A DNA stretch of 64,000 nucleotides from Sinohyriopsis cumingii (lineage: Eukaryota; Mollusca; Bivalvia; Unionida; Unionidae). The notes under the pieces were generated by a model. That model was not told where the DNA came from, made no database searches, and saw nothing but the letters and a program-made list of their open reading frames with translations. Below are positions 1 through 15,465 of this stretch, piece by piece. Each line of letters opens with the position of its first letter. The first letter of the stretch is position 1. The stretch covers positions 89,209,944 to 89,273,943 of the forward strand of contig CM068838.1 in NCBI GenBank assembly GCA_028554795.2. The letters are read 5' to 3'. A program made the translations under genes and the position numbers.

Positions 1-239
1 ACTTTAATTTAATACTGCTTTTCATTATAGGTGGGAATGATTTCTAATTATTAAACTGAGTTATGCAGTATTAATGGATCTTACTTCTTTCTATCCTTTG
101 TGCGAATACATGATTCAAACAAAATCTGAAGCTGTACAAACTCCACTCACATATACTATGTGATATACGCTACACTCATATATGTTATGTGAGATACGGA
201 TACGTCTGTGTCTTTTATAATAATTATTAAAGTATGGAA
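1..239. other. AT-rich intergenic sequence, no feature seen
   Basis: I see no gene or clear repeat here. The short open frame on the minus strand has no recognisable content. Confidence 0.5.
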
Positions 240-575
240 ATTTGTAAGATCTCTGCTGGTTTGAAATGTGAAGTAAATTTCCATGTTTGGGTACGTACGT
301 CACTTTGAAATGCGAAGTCAGTTTTCATTTTTGGGTACCTATATTTGCTTTGAAATATGAAGTCAATTTCCATGTTTGGGTACCTACGTCAGCAACGAAA
401 TGTGAAGTCAATTTCCATGTTTGTGAACCGACGTCAGCTTTGAAATGTGAAGTCAATTTCCATGTTTGGGTACCTACGTCAGCAATAAAATGTGAAGTCA
501 ATTTCCATGTTTGGGTACCTACGTCAGCGAAAAGATGTGAAGTCAATTTCCATGTTTTGGGTACGTAGATCAGCC
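240..575. repeat. 45-bp minisatellite, about 7 copies
   Basis: The core GAAGTCAATTTCCATGTTTG recurs every 45 bp (near 270, 314, 359, 404, 449, 494 and 539), separated by variants of GGTACCTACGTCAGC. Because 45 is a multiple of three, the array gives spurious repetitive open frames on both strands. No protein is implied. Confidence 0.9.
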
Positions 576-1135
576 TAACATCATTCTGACTATACAATTT
601 GTCCGTGGGTGTGACATCAGAACCTGCCTTGTGTCTGAACTTCCATTATAAATTCAGGTTGATGTTTCAAGCACAATCTACGAGGGTAATTATATTATTA
701 AGTATTAGTATGCTGGAGTTTTCATTATCTTCACAAGCAAGGCTCATAACATTGTTTGCCACCCCCGCTCCCACACCAGCCAGTATAAGCAAGATAGAAT
801 GTTCATAGATCGAGTCTCAAAAATTACTACTGAATGTTGACACAAGTTGTGTTGTCTATATTCACTTTATTAAACAACATTTCATATTATTAATGATGTA
901 CATCTCATATGCCAATATATTCTGCCATACTTCCTTGCAATGTCACGTTCCTAAGAACAATAGAATAATGTAAGGCCATTTGTTTAGTACAATCTTCAGC
1001 TCGTGTTCCTCAAACTAATATTTCTAAAACTGATTCTATGATAATCTAAGATACATTCATCATCAAGCAACTAGTCTTGCATGAATCTGTGCTATTCAAG
1101 GTCCGAACGTTAGCATAAAATGCTTACTACGTTTC
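576..1135. other. Intergenic sequence, no feature seen
   Basis: Non-repetitive AT-rich sequence. The 69-codon frame at 599 has no recognisable domain. Confidence 0.5.
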
Positions 1136-1430
1136 ATGCACAAAGAATACTCATTCATAAGCAAAGAATGCTCATTCATAAGCAAAGAATACTCATTCAT
1201 AAGCAAAGAATACTCATATAAACAAAGAATACTCATTCATAAACAAAGAATACTCATTCTTGAGCAAAGAATACTCATTCATAAACAAAGAATGCTCATT
1301 CATAAGCAAAGAATACTCATTCATGAGCAAAGAATACTCATTCATAAGCAAAGACTAATCATTTATAAACAAAGAATACTCAGTCATCGGCAAAGAACAC
1401 TTGTTTATATATCAAGAACACTCATTTAAA
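1136..1430. repeat. 21-bp minisatellite, about 14 copies
   Basis: The unit AAAGAATACTCATTCATAAG is repeated with point variants (GAGC/AAAC at its end). The period is a multiple of three, which explains the repetitive open frame across it. Confidence 0.9.
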
Positions 1431-1619
1431 TTTATTTTCTTTATAAAACGAAGGCCAATCCAAAACATGCAAATACTAGCATTTGCAGAATCTCAGTAGT
1501 TAGTTGAACTAGGTATAGTACACCATATTCATATTTGGATAACCTTAACTATTTCTGTGAGACTAAACTTATTTAAGGATTATTGGGATTTAACGACATT
1601 TCACGTATAAAATACATCA

Positions 1620-1818
1620 TACATGGCGGTCAGTTAAAGTGGTGGAGAAAAATTATGGGATGACCACAGAAAAAAACATCGAGCAACGGGAAGCTACTGG
1701 CCTGCATTCTCAAAACACACACGTTGGTCAAGCCCGAGACTCGAACCCACGCGGATAGAGGTGCAATGTACGTGATCTGTTACGGCGAGCGCCTCAGACC
1801 AACTGGCCACCTGAGGGC
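1620..1818 (-). mobile_element. SINE family 2 copy, tRNA-derived head at right
   Basis: Read on the minus strand, the sequence begins with a tRNA-like head (B-box-like GGGTTCGAGTCTCGG at 1,735-1,750). It continues into the body shared with the copies at 39,958, 41,815, 43,575, 46,168 and 47,461, including the segments antisense to GAAGCTACTGGC and ACATGGCGG. The tail end is eroded. The head has a long variable region like a class II (Leu/Ser-type) tRNA. Confidence 0.75.
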
Positions 1819-4180
1819 AACAAAACAGTTGTACGTTGGATGTATGTCCGCACAGTAATTGACATAAATTCATACATTCTGTTCGCTGGAGTGTTTTTAA
1901 AGAAAAAAAAATGCAATCTATTCAAACTACCTCTGCTACATTTGTGATTGGAACAAAAACTGTAGGACTGACCATGCAAAACAAAGAAATAGTTGGTTGC
2001 ATTCGCATCTTTTCGGTCAATCCTTCTTTCGTAAATAACCAAGGTGGTCTTAATGGCAGCTAATGACAAGCATCGGCATACATTCGAGGTACGACCACAC
2101 TCGTATAGGATGCAATAACATAGGAGTAATACGAAAAAATATGAGATGGATTTATAGTCATGGCAACATTATCATGTAATACAATGTATTACTACCTTAT
2201 TTACTGTATAGAGCCACTTGTAAAACAAGTAAAAGTGCCGACAGTATTAAATGAAATATGTATACATACAGGCAGCGAAAAGATCATAGTCTCTATTATG
2301 TTTTATACATGTATTATTGCGACAAGAACATTGAGTCATATGAAAGATGATATCATGGTAAACATTAATTACCAACGGTCCTAACCAATAAGCGGGTATA
2401 TTTGGTACATGGGAAGACACTTAACAACATCCTTCAGTAGGGGAATGATCCACTAAATCAGGGATTCATTAAGCTCAATTCCATGGACAATTTTACTGCA
2501 ATCTGTTGCTAATGGGCTTGAAATTGACTAAGTGACTCTTCATCTAAGGAGTTGTTGTTTGGCAAGAGGAAAAGACACCCTAGTCTAGATGTATTCCTTA
2601 CCACGTACACCCAATAAACTGAAGAAACATGCATGAACTCGGATTCCATGCATCACATATAGTATGTAGTCTGGTTTACAGACGCTGACAACAAAACAAA
2701 ATGATCAATTTATGGAAAATAAAAAAGAGATGGATTCCATTACAAACGTCTACATTTTTATTAAACATTAAAATATGACTTTGGACCCTAATCATACCCC
2801 TTCATCCCTAGCATCCATGAGAATGCGCTGATATGGTCAGGTTATAAGGAAAACCTGACAGATGGACAGATAAATAGAGACACGTGAACACAGACAGATG
2901 AATATGACTTGCCACAAACTATCTGTCAAAAGTCAGATGTAAAAACGTAACTGCCGTAGTTTGCCATTGCAAATCCATAAGCGTTTATCTGCATAGCCAA
3001 CCCCTACCCCATCTCACCCTCAAAGAGGTACAACTATTCCTGAACAACAATTTCTAATACACTGTCCACGGAAAGAAAGGTCGCAGTGAGCTACTTAAGT
3101 TTAAAGCAAGGTCCGTGATCTTCATAACGTATACCTACTAATTCTTAGTTTAGGATGGCGATGCGGCGTAGGAATGGGATGGCCTTCTGTCACTTTTAAT
3201 CCAACTACGTTAATATTTATCCTTGCACTTGTCAAAAGAAAAATCTTGGATTATGAATGTGCTCACCTAACGTGCCTTTGTGAGTTTGTAATATCACGCA
3301 ACTTCTTCTATCACACCGTTTAGGACTGGGGCTCCCAACCCTAGATATTTAATAGGGTTGGTCTGAGCTTTTTTGACGCTGGTTTTAGAATTTTATTAAT
3401 CCGCTTGGGGAGGAGCTATATTGTATAGGGATGGCCCCTAGGTCATAATTTGGAAATTAATATAAAAACTCTATCCTATGACCACAGACACGTAGATTAA
3501 TCAATAATTATTTCAGAAACTTTCTCAGGTGCATATAGAAGCATAAGGTTTGGGTGATTCAGCTGAAAAGCACAAGTTTATTTAGAGTACTGACTGTCAG
3601 CCCAATAACAACACATACTATTGCATTAATAAGGTTTTCTGGTACGAACAATACATTTACTGGGCACGATTAGAAGGAATGCGATATGTAATCGACATTG
3701 CAAGGTCCAATGTAGAATTTTTTCTGGCTTTTTGATTTTGAGATGGGGTGGTTCATTTTTACTTAAGATGCAGTATTTATTTATCTGTTGTTCAGTTTTA
3801 TGTGTACTATGGAAAAGGCCGCGTTTACAGGCCCTTCACCGACCAGTCCTCTAACTCTTTAAAAAACACAACTGCACGGACTGAAATATATATTTATTTT
3901 CAAAACCCAGCTCTCAGGTTACAGATTGGGTGTGGGAACAAGGCTAGTCGACTCGGATATGCGTTTTAGAAAGATGATAACCATTGTTGCGACATCCCCA
4001 TCCGATGCTATAATTACCAATCCACGATCTGAACTAAGCAATGAATATCATCACTTCATCAGAATTAATACTTTACTAACGATTTTAAAGTGTATCAAGA
4101 GGAACTTTCTTGACATACTTTCTTCGACACACTCAAACATATGAATCTACAAATTATAAGTGTCTCTTTGAAATATGGCG
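1819..4180. other. Intergenic sequence, no gene seen
   Basis: About 2.4 kb of AT-rich sequence with no coding signature or strong tandem repeat. Open frames are short and unstructured. Confidence 0.5.
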
Positions 4181-4800
4181 TCACATCATTATAACGAGGT
4201 GCTTAATATAACATAGGTATGGTCACGTGGGTCCACACTTTCAGGATGAATGTAAATATAGTGTACCTTCTCTACTATATGATAGCCTCTTTTATAACGC
4301 GGTACACTATTATGGCTCAACTGGATCGCGTTATAGTGAGAGTTTAATGTAGACATAACCTTTACCTAACATTAGAGGCAAATTAGATAAACATTTTGAT
4401 AAATAAACTATAAAAACAACCTTAAATGTGCATGTAACACATAATTCAACTTTGTATTTCTCCCCATGTTTTTAGCATACTTATTCAGTATTGATTTATA
4501 TCATCATTTTCGTTATTACTTGTCGATTATGCATTTATGCGTATATTTTTATGGGAATTTTTACAGTTGTTTCTCTTCAATATGCTTACTTTATTCATTT
4601 ACATCAGTCCCTTGCTATAAGACACTTCGTTATAACACCTTTTCTTTTATAAAGCGGATATGCTCAGGGATCCCATTTAATTATGTAGCAGTGAAAATTA
4701 CACGTACAATGTACTTCATTATATGGAGGTCTCGCTATAAGGCGGTATGCTTCATGACTCCCTTCGACCGAGTTATAACGAGGAAGTGCAGTACTTGCGC
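4181..4800. repeat. Degenerate dispersed repeat rich in TTATAACG motifs
   Basis: Variants of TTATAACGAGG, CGTTATAACAC and GCTATAAGGCGG occur at least six times in both orientations between about 4,190 and 4,790. They suggest an old decayed repeat, but I cannot define a unit or family. Confidence 0.4.
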
Positions 4801-4904
4801 ACTGATCACTTACATACTGTCGGTCATGCAAACTTGATTATAAAAAAGATTAGAACTTTAAGTATGGCAAGCAAGTTTGCTTGTTGGTCAATCCTCAATT
4901 TGTA

Positions 4905-4908
<4 letters not shown>

Positions 4909-4980
<72 letters not shown>
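4909..4980. repeat. Compound (GT)n-(GA)n microsatellite
   Basis: An uninterrupted GT run switches directly to an uninterrupted GA run. Confidence 0.97.
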
Positions 4981-4983
<3 letters not shown>

Positions 4984-4985
4984 AA

Positions 4986-5206
4986 CAAACACACAAAGTT
5001 GACACAAACACAGTCTGACACATCTCGTATTATTTGTAATTCAGTGAACATAATGCTAAGTTTTTAAAAAATTATTTTTCGTTAGCTTTGACACAAACAC
5101 ACAAAGTTGACACAAACACAGTCTGACACACATCTCGTATTATTTGTAATTCAGTGAACATAATGCCAAGTTTAAAAAAAATTATTTTTCCTTAGCTTTG
5201 ACACTG
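4986..5206. repeat. About 108-bp tandem duplication
   Basis: The block starting ACACAAAGTTGACACAAACA and ending TTAGCTTTGACAC occurs twice head to tail (about 4,988-5,094 and 5,095-5,206). It has a few substitutions and a 2-bp CA difference, so the duplication is recent. Confidence 0.9.
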
Positions 5207-5495
5207 CTCTGTCACAATGCAGTGAAAATGTAACGTAAAAATATTCAGGGATTTTTTTTTGGAACAATTTCTATTTATTGAATAAGATGTCACTTGTCAG
5301 GATAATCTATGTCTCAATTTATAAAACATGGTTACAAGCCCTAATATAGAACTTAATTTCCTAACTGATGTAAATAATCCGAGTAAGTAAATTGCACTTT
5401 TCGAAGAAGAAATATATTGGTCGCAAACACGCACACACACACATACACACATAGTAAAAGATAACAATAAAATAATGTATCCGTTAAAAAGTTTA
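5207..5495. other. Intergenic sequence, no feature seen
   Basis: AT-rich sequence with a short imperfect (CACA)n run near 5,430-5,450. Confidence 0.5.
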
Positions 5496-5905
5496 TTTCA
5501 GAATGCCATTTTTATACAACTCAATGATCATTCCAGTTTTAACAGAATGCCATTTGTATATAGCCCAACGATCATTAGTTTTAAACAGAATGCCATTTTT
5601 ATACAACTCAATGATCATTCCAGTTTTAACAATGCCATTTGTATATAGCCCAACGATCATTAGTTTTAAACAGAATGCAATTTTTATACAACCCAATGAT
5701 CATTATAGTTTTAACAGAATGCCAATTGTATACAGCCCAATGATCATTAGTTTTAAAAAAGGATACCCACTGCATATATCCTAATTATCATTACAGTTTA
5801 AACATAATTCCATTTGTATACAGCCCAATGATCATTAGTTTTAAACAGGATACCCATTGCATATATCCTAATTATCATTACAGTTTTAACAGAATGCCAT
5901 TTGTA
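5496..5905. repeat. About 43-bp minisatellite, about 9 copies
   Basis: Units follow the pattern CAGAATGCCATTTNTATA, then CAACCCAATGATCATT, then AGTTTTAA. Two sub-variants (ACAACTC and TAGCCCA types) alternate at first, which gives a higher-order period of about 86 bp. Each unit has a TGATCA palindrome. Confidence 0.9.
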
Positions 5906-5918
5906 TATATACACACAA

Positions 5919-5920
<2 letters not shown>

Positions 5921-5975
<55 letters not shown>
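5921..5975. repeat. (CA)n microsatellite
   Basis: An almost perfect AC run of about 55 bp that directly follows the 43-bp minisatellite. Confidence 0.97.
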
Positions 5976-5977
<2 letters not shown>

Positions 5978-8554
5978 AATCATTTGCATGTTGAGATATT
6001 GTGAACATACCGAAACGTCAGATTGTAACTTGAAGGTCTGACTAGAAATGCTGGGTTACCTGGGAGAGACCATAATAGCCGCCCAGCGTCATTTATATTG
6101 ACGTGTAAGTGCACTTTTATGTGAAATTATTCACTTGAAGGCATCTCTCCATTGTGAGTCAATAGTAAGTATTATCTTTGTCAATTTAACACATTTATGT
6201 TTATTAAAAAAATTTTTATAAAAAAATCTTGATATAATGTTACAGATGACTGTGCTACCAGTATTTAACACATGGAAGTCAAGACCTATCATTCAGGTAC
6301 CCCCTGGGCTCCGGGCTTTACTGCTGGTCCTGGTTTAGAGAGTCATTGAATTTACAGGTAATTTTTATTTCTATTTTGAAGATATATATGAAATGCAAGA
6401 GAATCATGAAGGTTTTATTTCATAAATGAATAATTTAGTTACTTTTGGAATTGAATGACTTTTAAGATATTTTGGGGACATCGCTAACCCATAGTCAAAT
6501 ATATTTCCTCTAAGTACTGACTTACGCGCATTAAGTTGTGCGTACATTACCAGTCATGTCCAAGGAGGGAGAAATCAGTTTGTGAAAGAAACAAATCCTG
6601 AAAAGTTATAATGTCGCAATTTCTCCCCGATGAATACTAATTAATTATATTAATTATACGTTTTATGAGTTCTCTTTTCCACTCCATTAGCACTGATTAT
6701 TTAATTGACGGTGTCAGGTCTAGATTTGGAGTTGGGGCCAGAGGCCTATCCGGTCAACATGATATATAAAAGTGAGTGGACAATAGACAAGTCCAGCTCG
6801 TTAAACAAAAGAGATCTATATGTATACAAGACTTTTTCTGGTTGCGGATCATAGAAATGTTTGTGGAAGATTTGTATTCTCTCGGGGTGTCGGAGATAAT
6901 CTGCTACTAATCTCTATCCCAGGTTGAACAGAAGCCAAGCCAATAACAGGCTGACAAGGTGCCCTCTAATTTAGAAAGGTAATCAGCCCATTATAAGGGG
7001 ATTAGGGACTGTTGGCTTAACACCGAGAAATTCAGTGCAGTACTCAGAATTGTTACACATTAAATCAAACATTATGGCACATTCTTTCACAAACAACTGT
7101 ACAAATATCAAAGTATCTTCGGGTATATTGTTATATATAAATTTATTGAAAGTGGTTGTCATAGTTAATACTGTTTACAGTGTAAAAGATCCTACAACCA
7201 AATTCCTGAAAATAAATTGGTTTTTAACAACCATAACAATTTCTTTAAAATTTGTTTTCATAAGAATTGATTGAATCGTTGATTTGAAAGCTTCTCCCCC
7301 CCCCCTTGCCCTTGTGTCAAACTTGCAACAGTTGTTTCTCGATTACCGCGGTTTTTATAACGAATTAGTATTTAATATGGCATGTAAACACTAACATGTA
7401 AATCAGCCCAATTTATCGTAACTCAGCCATTTCAATGGCTTTCACCTGGACATTCTTACACTGTGTCATTTCAGCAGGTTCAACCGATATCATCCTTTGC
7501 TTTAAAACACAAAACAAAACAACAAAACATACCCAAGAAAAAAATACTGTATAGATGTCTCTAAGGCTGTATGTACACTTTTCGACAGAAGTCATGTAAC
7601 AATAAAATACATGCAAAGTGATAGTGACATCTTTCACGCTGATAATGGACGTGCCAGTCACAAATGACGTAACTAGACCACATATAAAATTGAAACGGAT
7701 ATAAAAGCTTACCGTGAGCTAGTTTTCTAGCCTTCGGCTTGGATCTCATTTTTGTCCGTCTGTCAGAGCTGTGGTATGGGTGATTCTTAGTGGACAGTCA
7801 CTCTCGCGTATGGAAGTTACAGATCTTCGTCTGGAGGCTCACCTGCTCAAATGCGCATGTGCCAGTAGACAGAAAATCTTGTATGGCGTACCTTTATGTA
7901 TGCTTGTTACAATCGTTTTCTTAATCCCTTATCATGAGATACATCAATAGTATCCCACTCAAAGGTAATAAATTGAAATGATGAGAATAATACCGGACGG
8001 TAACATCTGGCTGTACATTGCTACTTCTTGTCAATGTATCGAAAGTTATAATATCCCCAAGTGTCGGTTTAGTGTTTTATTTTATGCAGGACAAACAATT
8101 ACGATTATTAAGCTATCAAATACCCTATCAACTCACTACCCGTGAGATGGTAGGTAGCTGCAAAGACAATAGTCTATTCAGTTCAGGGCAGCAGAAAGAG
8201 ACTCCGTTATATTGTGATGTCATTGTACGGACTCGCTGTTCAAAGTAACTAGCAATATTTGAGAATGCTGGAAGATATCGCATGAAATATAGACCAATGC
8301 GGAATAATCGTGCATGTTCATGCATGAAACGCCAAAGAAACGTTTATGAAAAAAATGAATTCTTCAGCAAATTTGTCGTTTAGTTCTGACCTGAAAAAAC
8401 AAATAATTATCAATAATTCTGGAGATGTATTTTAGAACGCATTAAAAATAGACTCGTTAGAGCCAACAAGTCTAATATCTGATTTTAATCAAGCGATATA
8501 TGGATTAATCAAAGAGATTGTGCAAAATTACATTTTCTCTAAAGAGAAATCATA
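5976..8554. other. Intergenic sequence, no gene seen
   Basis: About 2.6 kb of AT-rich sequence with a short poly-C at about 7,297. I see no conserved domain, tRNA fold or strong repeat. Confidence 0.5.
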
Positions 8555-8802
8555 CATATATACATACATACGTACGTACACCCACCCATACATACATACA
8601 TACATACATACATACATACATACATACATACATACATACATACATGCATGCATGCATGCATGCGTACATCAATACATGCACATGTATGTATGTATGTATC
8701 TGTGTGTGTGTGTGTGTGCATGAATGTATGTATGGGTGTGTGTACGTACGTACGTACGTACGTATGTATGTATGTATATATGTATGTATGTATGTGTGTG
8801 TG
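8555..8802. repeat. Compound (CATA)n/(CATG)n/(TG)n/(TACG)n microsatellite
   Basis: Runs of ACAT, GCAT, TGTA, GT and GTAC follow one another over about 250 bp. The overlapping open frames on both strands are artefacts of the array. The right edge continues into the left arm of the inverted duplication. Confidence 0.95.
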
Positions 8803-9097
8803 TAGCTGTCTATTCAACACAAATGCAACAACATAAAGTTAAGGTCTATCGTGAAAGTATCAGGTGAATGTGAAATAAAAAATGTAATATGCATAATGAT
8901 ACCTACATTTGTTAAATTTCTTGATTGTGTTTTTCCTTAAAGGTGCACCACGGACGGCTGTAAACACACGCAGACCTATATACTTGCAGAAATAGATATA
9001 CAGATCGCTGAACAGATTGACTAAATTTAGCATTTTTATGTTTTCTTTTCACTTTTGTTCTGCTCACCCCACCCCCTTTTAGTTGCTTGTAATATTA
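8803..9097 (+). repeat. Left arm of a 295-bp inverted duplication
   Basis: The arm starts TAGCTGTCTATTCAACAC and ends GTTGCTTGTAATATTA. It is the reverse complement of 10,141-10,435, with only about five differences by eye. Outside the arm both copies run into TG/TATG-type microsatellite, so the duplicated unit included the microsatellite edge. No coding function is apparent. Confidence 0.93.
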
Positions 9098-10140
9098 GTA
9101 CATCAGCAGTAGATATGATCAATCAAGATGAAAGTATATCTCAAGACCATTTACAACTATCATTTAGAGGAGAAACTTTGAACAAGTCACAATGTAACAC
9201 TTCACGGACAGTACTGTCTTATACCAAACCAGCATTTGTCGCTGCCAAGTCCAATAAATATGAAATCTGTTGACCGGATACTATTCATGTATCCACATTT
9301 ATCATCAGATACCTTTGATCTTGGCAAAACGTTCAGGACCATAAAGTTTAGCCATCTTTGACATATTTGATGGCACTTAAAGTAAGAATAAATACTTTAT
9401 TTAGATTAAAACAGAAACAGTTTTGTTCATTATTGGCTTGATAAGTCCTTGTGGAAGTAATGGAAATAACATTTGCAGTCATCCGTATTTTTTAATTTAT
9501 ACGCCTCTAGTCTCGCCATAATACACGAACTATGGCATTGCACGCAATGACTTGACACTTTGATACATAGAAACCTGTCTGAACGGACACCTCCATAGTA
9601 AGAATACATATACTTACTGGACAACATATAAGGATTCACCATATTATTTCACTTTTCGTATTGAGCCTCGTTATAACCGATTGATTGGTGTTGGACGGCA
9701 CATAAACACATTAAGGATTATATCGTGCCAAGGCAAATGAAGGAAGAACCGTCCCTAGAGGTGTAACACGGCGGCCACTGAGCCATGGTGGCTTGCCCAG
9801 CCTACATGAAAAGAATACACGTAAAAGAAAAAAACTATAATGGTTTGCGGGTGGGGTGGGGTTGGGGTTGAGATGCTGCAGAGAGAGACTGCTTGAAATT
9901 AAATCCAAATTTGTGTGAAAACTTGCTGAAAGTATTATAACTTGTTGCCTTTTTCGAATATGGGGAATATTAATAGGGGAGGGGTGGGGGTGGAACGGAG
10001 CTCCTATTTTGTAAGTAAAGAGTGTGTGAATTGATGATATTTTAATTGTATATTATTAAAGATGTCGAAATTAATTAATTGCAATAATAACTGTTTATTT
10101 TCCGCATAGTGTATGTGTCTGTATATATGACTAAATGTAT
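9098..10140. other. Spacer between the inverted arms
   Basis: 1,043 bp of mostly non-repetitive sequence. It contains a weak tRNA-like remnant (antisense of CACCATGGCTCAGTGGC near 9,770-9,800) and a G-rich stretch at 9,845-9,870. No gene was found. If the arms are terminal inverted repeats of a foldback element, this is its interior. Confidence 0.5.
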
Positions 10141-10435
10141 ATAATATTACAAGCAACTAAAAGGGTTGGGGTGAGCAGAACAAAAGTGAAAAGAAAACAT
10201 AACAATGCTAAATTTAGTCAATCTGTTCAGCGATTTGTATATCTATTTCTGCAAGTATATAGGTCTGCATGTGTTTACAGCCGTCCGTGGTGCACCTTTA
10301 AGGAAAAACACAATCAAGAAATTTAACAAATGTAGGTATCATTATGCATATTACATTTTTTATTTCACATTCACCTGATACTTTCACGATAGACCTTAAC
10401 TTTATGTTGTTGCATTTGTGTTGAATAGACAGCTA
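10141..10435 (-). repeat. Right arm of the 295-bp inverted duplication
   Basis: Reverse complement of 8,803-9,097 with the same length. It runs into (CATA)n and then a long (TA)n array. Confidence 0.93.
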
Positions 10436-12695
<2,260 letters not shown>

Positions 12696-12790
12696 CTGTC
12701 ACCCACCTAATTACATTCCTATCACCCACCTAATTACATTCCTATCACCCACCTAATTATATTCCTATTACCCACCTAATTACATTCATG
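12696..12790. repeat. 23-bp tandem repeat, 4 copies
   Basis: The unit ACCCACCTAATTACATTCCT recurs four times with single changes. It sits in a wider CCA/CTA-rich tract (12,600-12,970). Confidence 0.85.
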
Positions 12791-15265
12791 CTGATCAACT
12801 TCTTAACCACCAACCCGTCATCCCATCTATCTTTTCAGTTAAACACTAACAAACTTAATAACCTACTTCCCAAACTAAAAGCACAATCTATCAGCCACTC
12901 ACCAGTTATCCAGCATATTTACCCACCTACCTGCCTACCAACAAACTGAACAACCTACCTGACAAACTTCGAACTTATGTACAGGATATGTTTGACGTAA
13001 GGTGTACGAAAAGGAAACTACGGTAAAATCAAATCTAAAAGGCATGAAGAAAATAAATAAAATGAAACTTTTAGGTCATTATAAAATAAATATTAAATAT
13101 GACCACATTGCTCGTCCTTTTTATATTACCGTGAAAATCTACATAAAGAGTCCCCTATGGGAAATTAAAAAGGTCTCTAAGACATGTGCTTACTTAATGA
13201 ATGTTCCTTTCTAATATAATATTGACTTGAACACTCTTAGATATCAACAAATATAATAGTTTGAAGAAAAAAAATCTATTAACAATAAAATATAATCACA
13301 TATATAATTGAAGTTGTGTCGCGGTATATATGATATCGTGATTAGAGCTAAAACCGATACCAAATTTTCCTATTTGAATATTCGTTAATGTATTCGGATA
13401 GGATTTAAAAATTTGGTGATGTTAATGAACGTATACAATCTGTCCTCTTTTTTTTTTTTGGCCGAGTTTTATACTTCTAGTGTCCCCCCCCCCCCAGTGT
13501 CCTCCTCCCCATTCCTTGGCAATCTGTATTAAAAGCACTGAACGTAGTCATCTTAATCAAATTAAATGACATTTCAAGGGTCTTGATTCATTTTTGAGGG
13601 TTCTAATTCAGAGTCAAATTAATGTATGTGTTACTTCCTTGTTTATCAGCACAACCATATTCGTTCCTTTCCTGACTGAAAGGGGATTATGGGATTTTTT
13701 TTTTTTTGAGAAACGAAATGCGGCAATCAAATAGCCTGGACTAATACTCTTGCACTGATTCGTAGAAAAATAAACAATCATTTAAATCCATTATATTAGG
13801 TTTACAAAAATATTTTAGGTAAATTGAGTCCCCCCACCCCACCCCAAAAATTAACCCAACAACAAACAAACCAAAATGTCACGAAACGAACGATACGCTA
13901 CCACCACCCAAAAATATAAAAAAAATTAGTAAAATGAATTAAAATTAAATGGTCGGTGTCTCATTGCTGAGGACGGATGGTAAAGAATGACAAAACTCGA
14001 TTACCACCTGTTCAGCTAAATACGTGTGCTATCTGAACACATCTCTTTGAAGTGATCTGTTCACAATCAATATGACACAGGCATATGGTCAGTGAAATTT
14101 AATTAAATTTAGATCCGTCGATTGAAGCTCTCCATACGCTTGTCATACATGTCTGACATGTCCCATGGAAATGACTTTTCGACCGACTTTTATATATATA
14201 TAAACAAGGATTCTCAACAAACAGTAAAGTCGTTCTCAAAAGGTATATTAGAGAAAAAGTGAAAGAATACGTACATAAATTAAAATATATGGTGATGACT
14301 ATGTACTTGTACTAATGCACATAAAAAGAGAGTAGCGATCTTTGATGCTACAATAAACTCATCGACCACTACAACTTAATTTTTTTTTCTTTCTTCCAAA
14401 GTCTTGTCAATTGGTCCATTCTACTGTAGCGATAAAAAGCTACCATCTGCATTTCTGACTTTGAAGAAATTACAGAAAAGGATCGAGTCATATTTAAAGA
14501 ATATTGATAACTCCATATCTGTGAGATGACTTAAAAACTTGAATAAATTCCCAAGGGTAAACATAAAATATAGTTAACGTTTTGAAGTACGATGATCCTG
14601 GGGAGGGGTGGTAATGTTGAACTACTCCCGACAGAACAAACGCCCCTAAACAGTTGACAGATATTTCGAATGCCTAATTGAAATGATTGATTGATTGATT
14701 GATTGTAATGTACATGATTTATTGAAATGAACGTGCTTTATTGGCTTTGAGATGACCCCTTATTAATACCATGTTCTTAATTACCTTTCTGTATTACAGG
14801 TTTGTTTGTGAAGAGTGTGTGCATGGCAATGAACAGAAATGCCAATGGTACGAGCGATGTGACTATTAAGAAATTTGACATCGTCATTACCTTGTAAGCC
14901 GGAGTTTGGATTTCAGAGGATTCATGAGACCTGACGTTGTTCCACTGTAAACGTATTCAATATTACATGATTTACATTTCGACGTAGTTCTTTCTTTTAC
15001 AGAATACTACCAAACTCACTAGAAAAACATACTAATATTCGAAAACCAATTTTTCTTTTTTCGAATGTACGCAAAAAAGTATTCTGATTGGAATGTTCGA
15101 TTATTCGTTTCAGTTCTAATTGCGACGGCTGTTATGGTGAGTACCAGGAGATTGACAACCCTGATTACTGCGAGTCCGCGGGTTCTGTTTTACAAGCTGA
15201 CGACATGTGTGGATTTTACTTTGTAATACAGACTTTTCATCACACTCACGTCTGCACTAACGGAT
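12791..15265. other. Intergenic sequence, no gene seen
   Basis: About 2.5 kb of AT-rich sequence with short homopolymers (poly-T at 13,450, poly-C at 13,487) and a (GATT)4 run near 14,685. Confidence 0.5.
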
Positions 15266-15267
15266 AA

Positions 15268-15465
15268 TAAAAACGTGTAGATTTACCGTGCAAACGTGCA
15301 AATTTGCCAGAAAACGTGTAGATTTACCACGAGAACGTGTCGATTTACCATTGTTAACGTGTGCATTTACCATGCAAACGTGCAAATTTGCCCGAAAACG
15401 TGTGGGTTTAACATGGGAACGTGTGGATTTACCATGAAAAAATATGGAATTACCATTTATGTCGA
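15268..15465. repeat. About 20-bp minisatellite, about 9 copies
   Basis: Units of the form AAACGTGTAGATTTACCATG alternate with AAACGTGCAAATTTGCC variants. Repetitive open frames on both strands derive from it. Confidence 0.85.

Noticed and set aside
8518-8836. Overlapping 60-95 codon frames around 8.5-8.8 kb
   Set aside because: They are translations of CATA/TATG tetranucleotide arrays.
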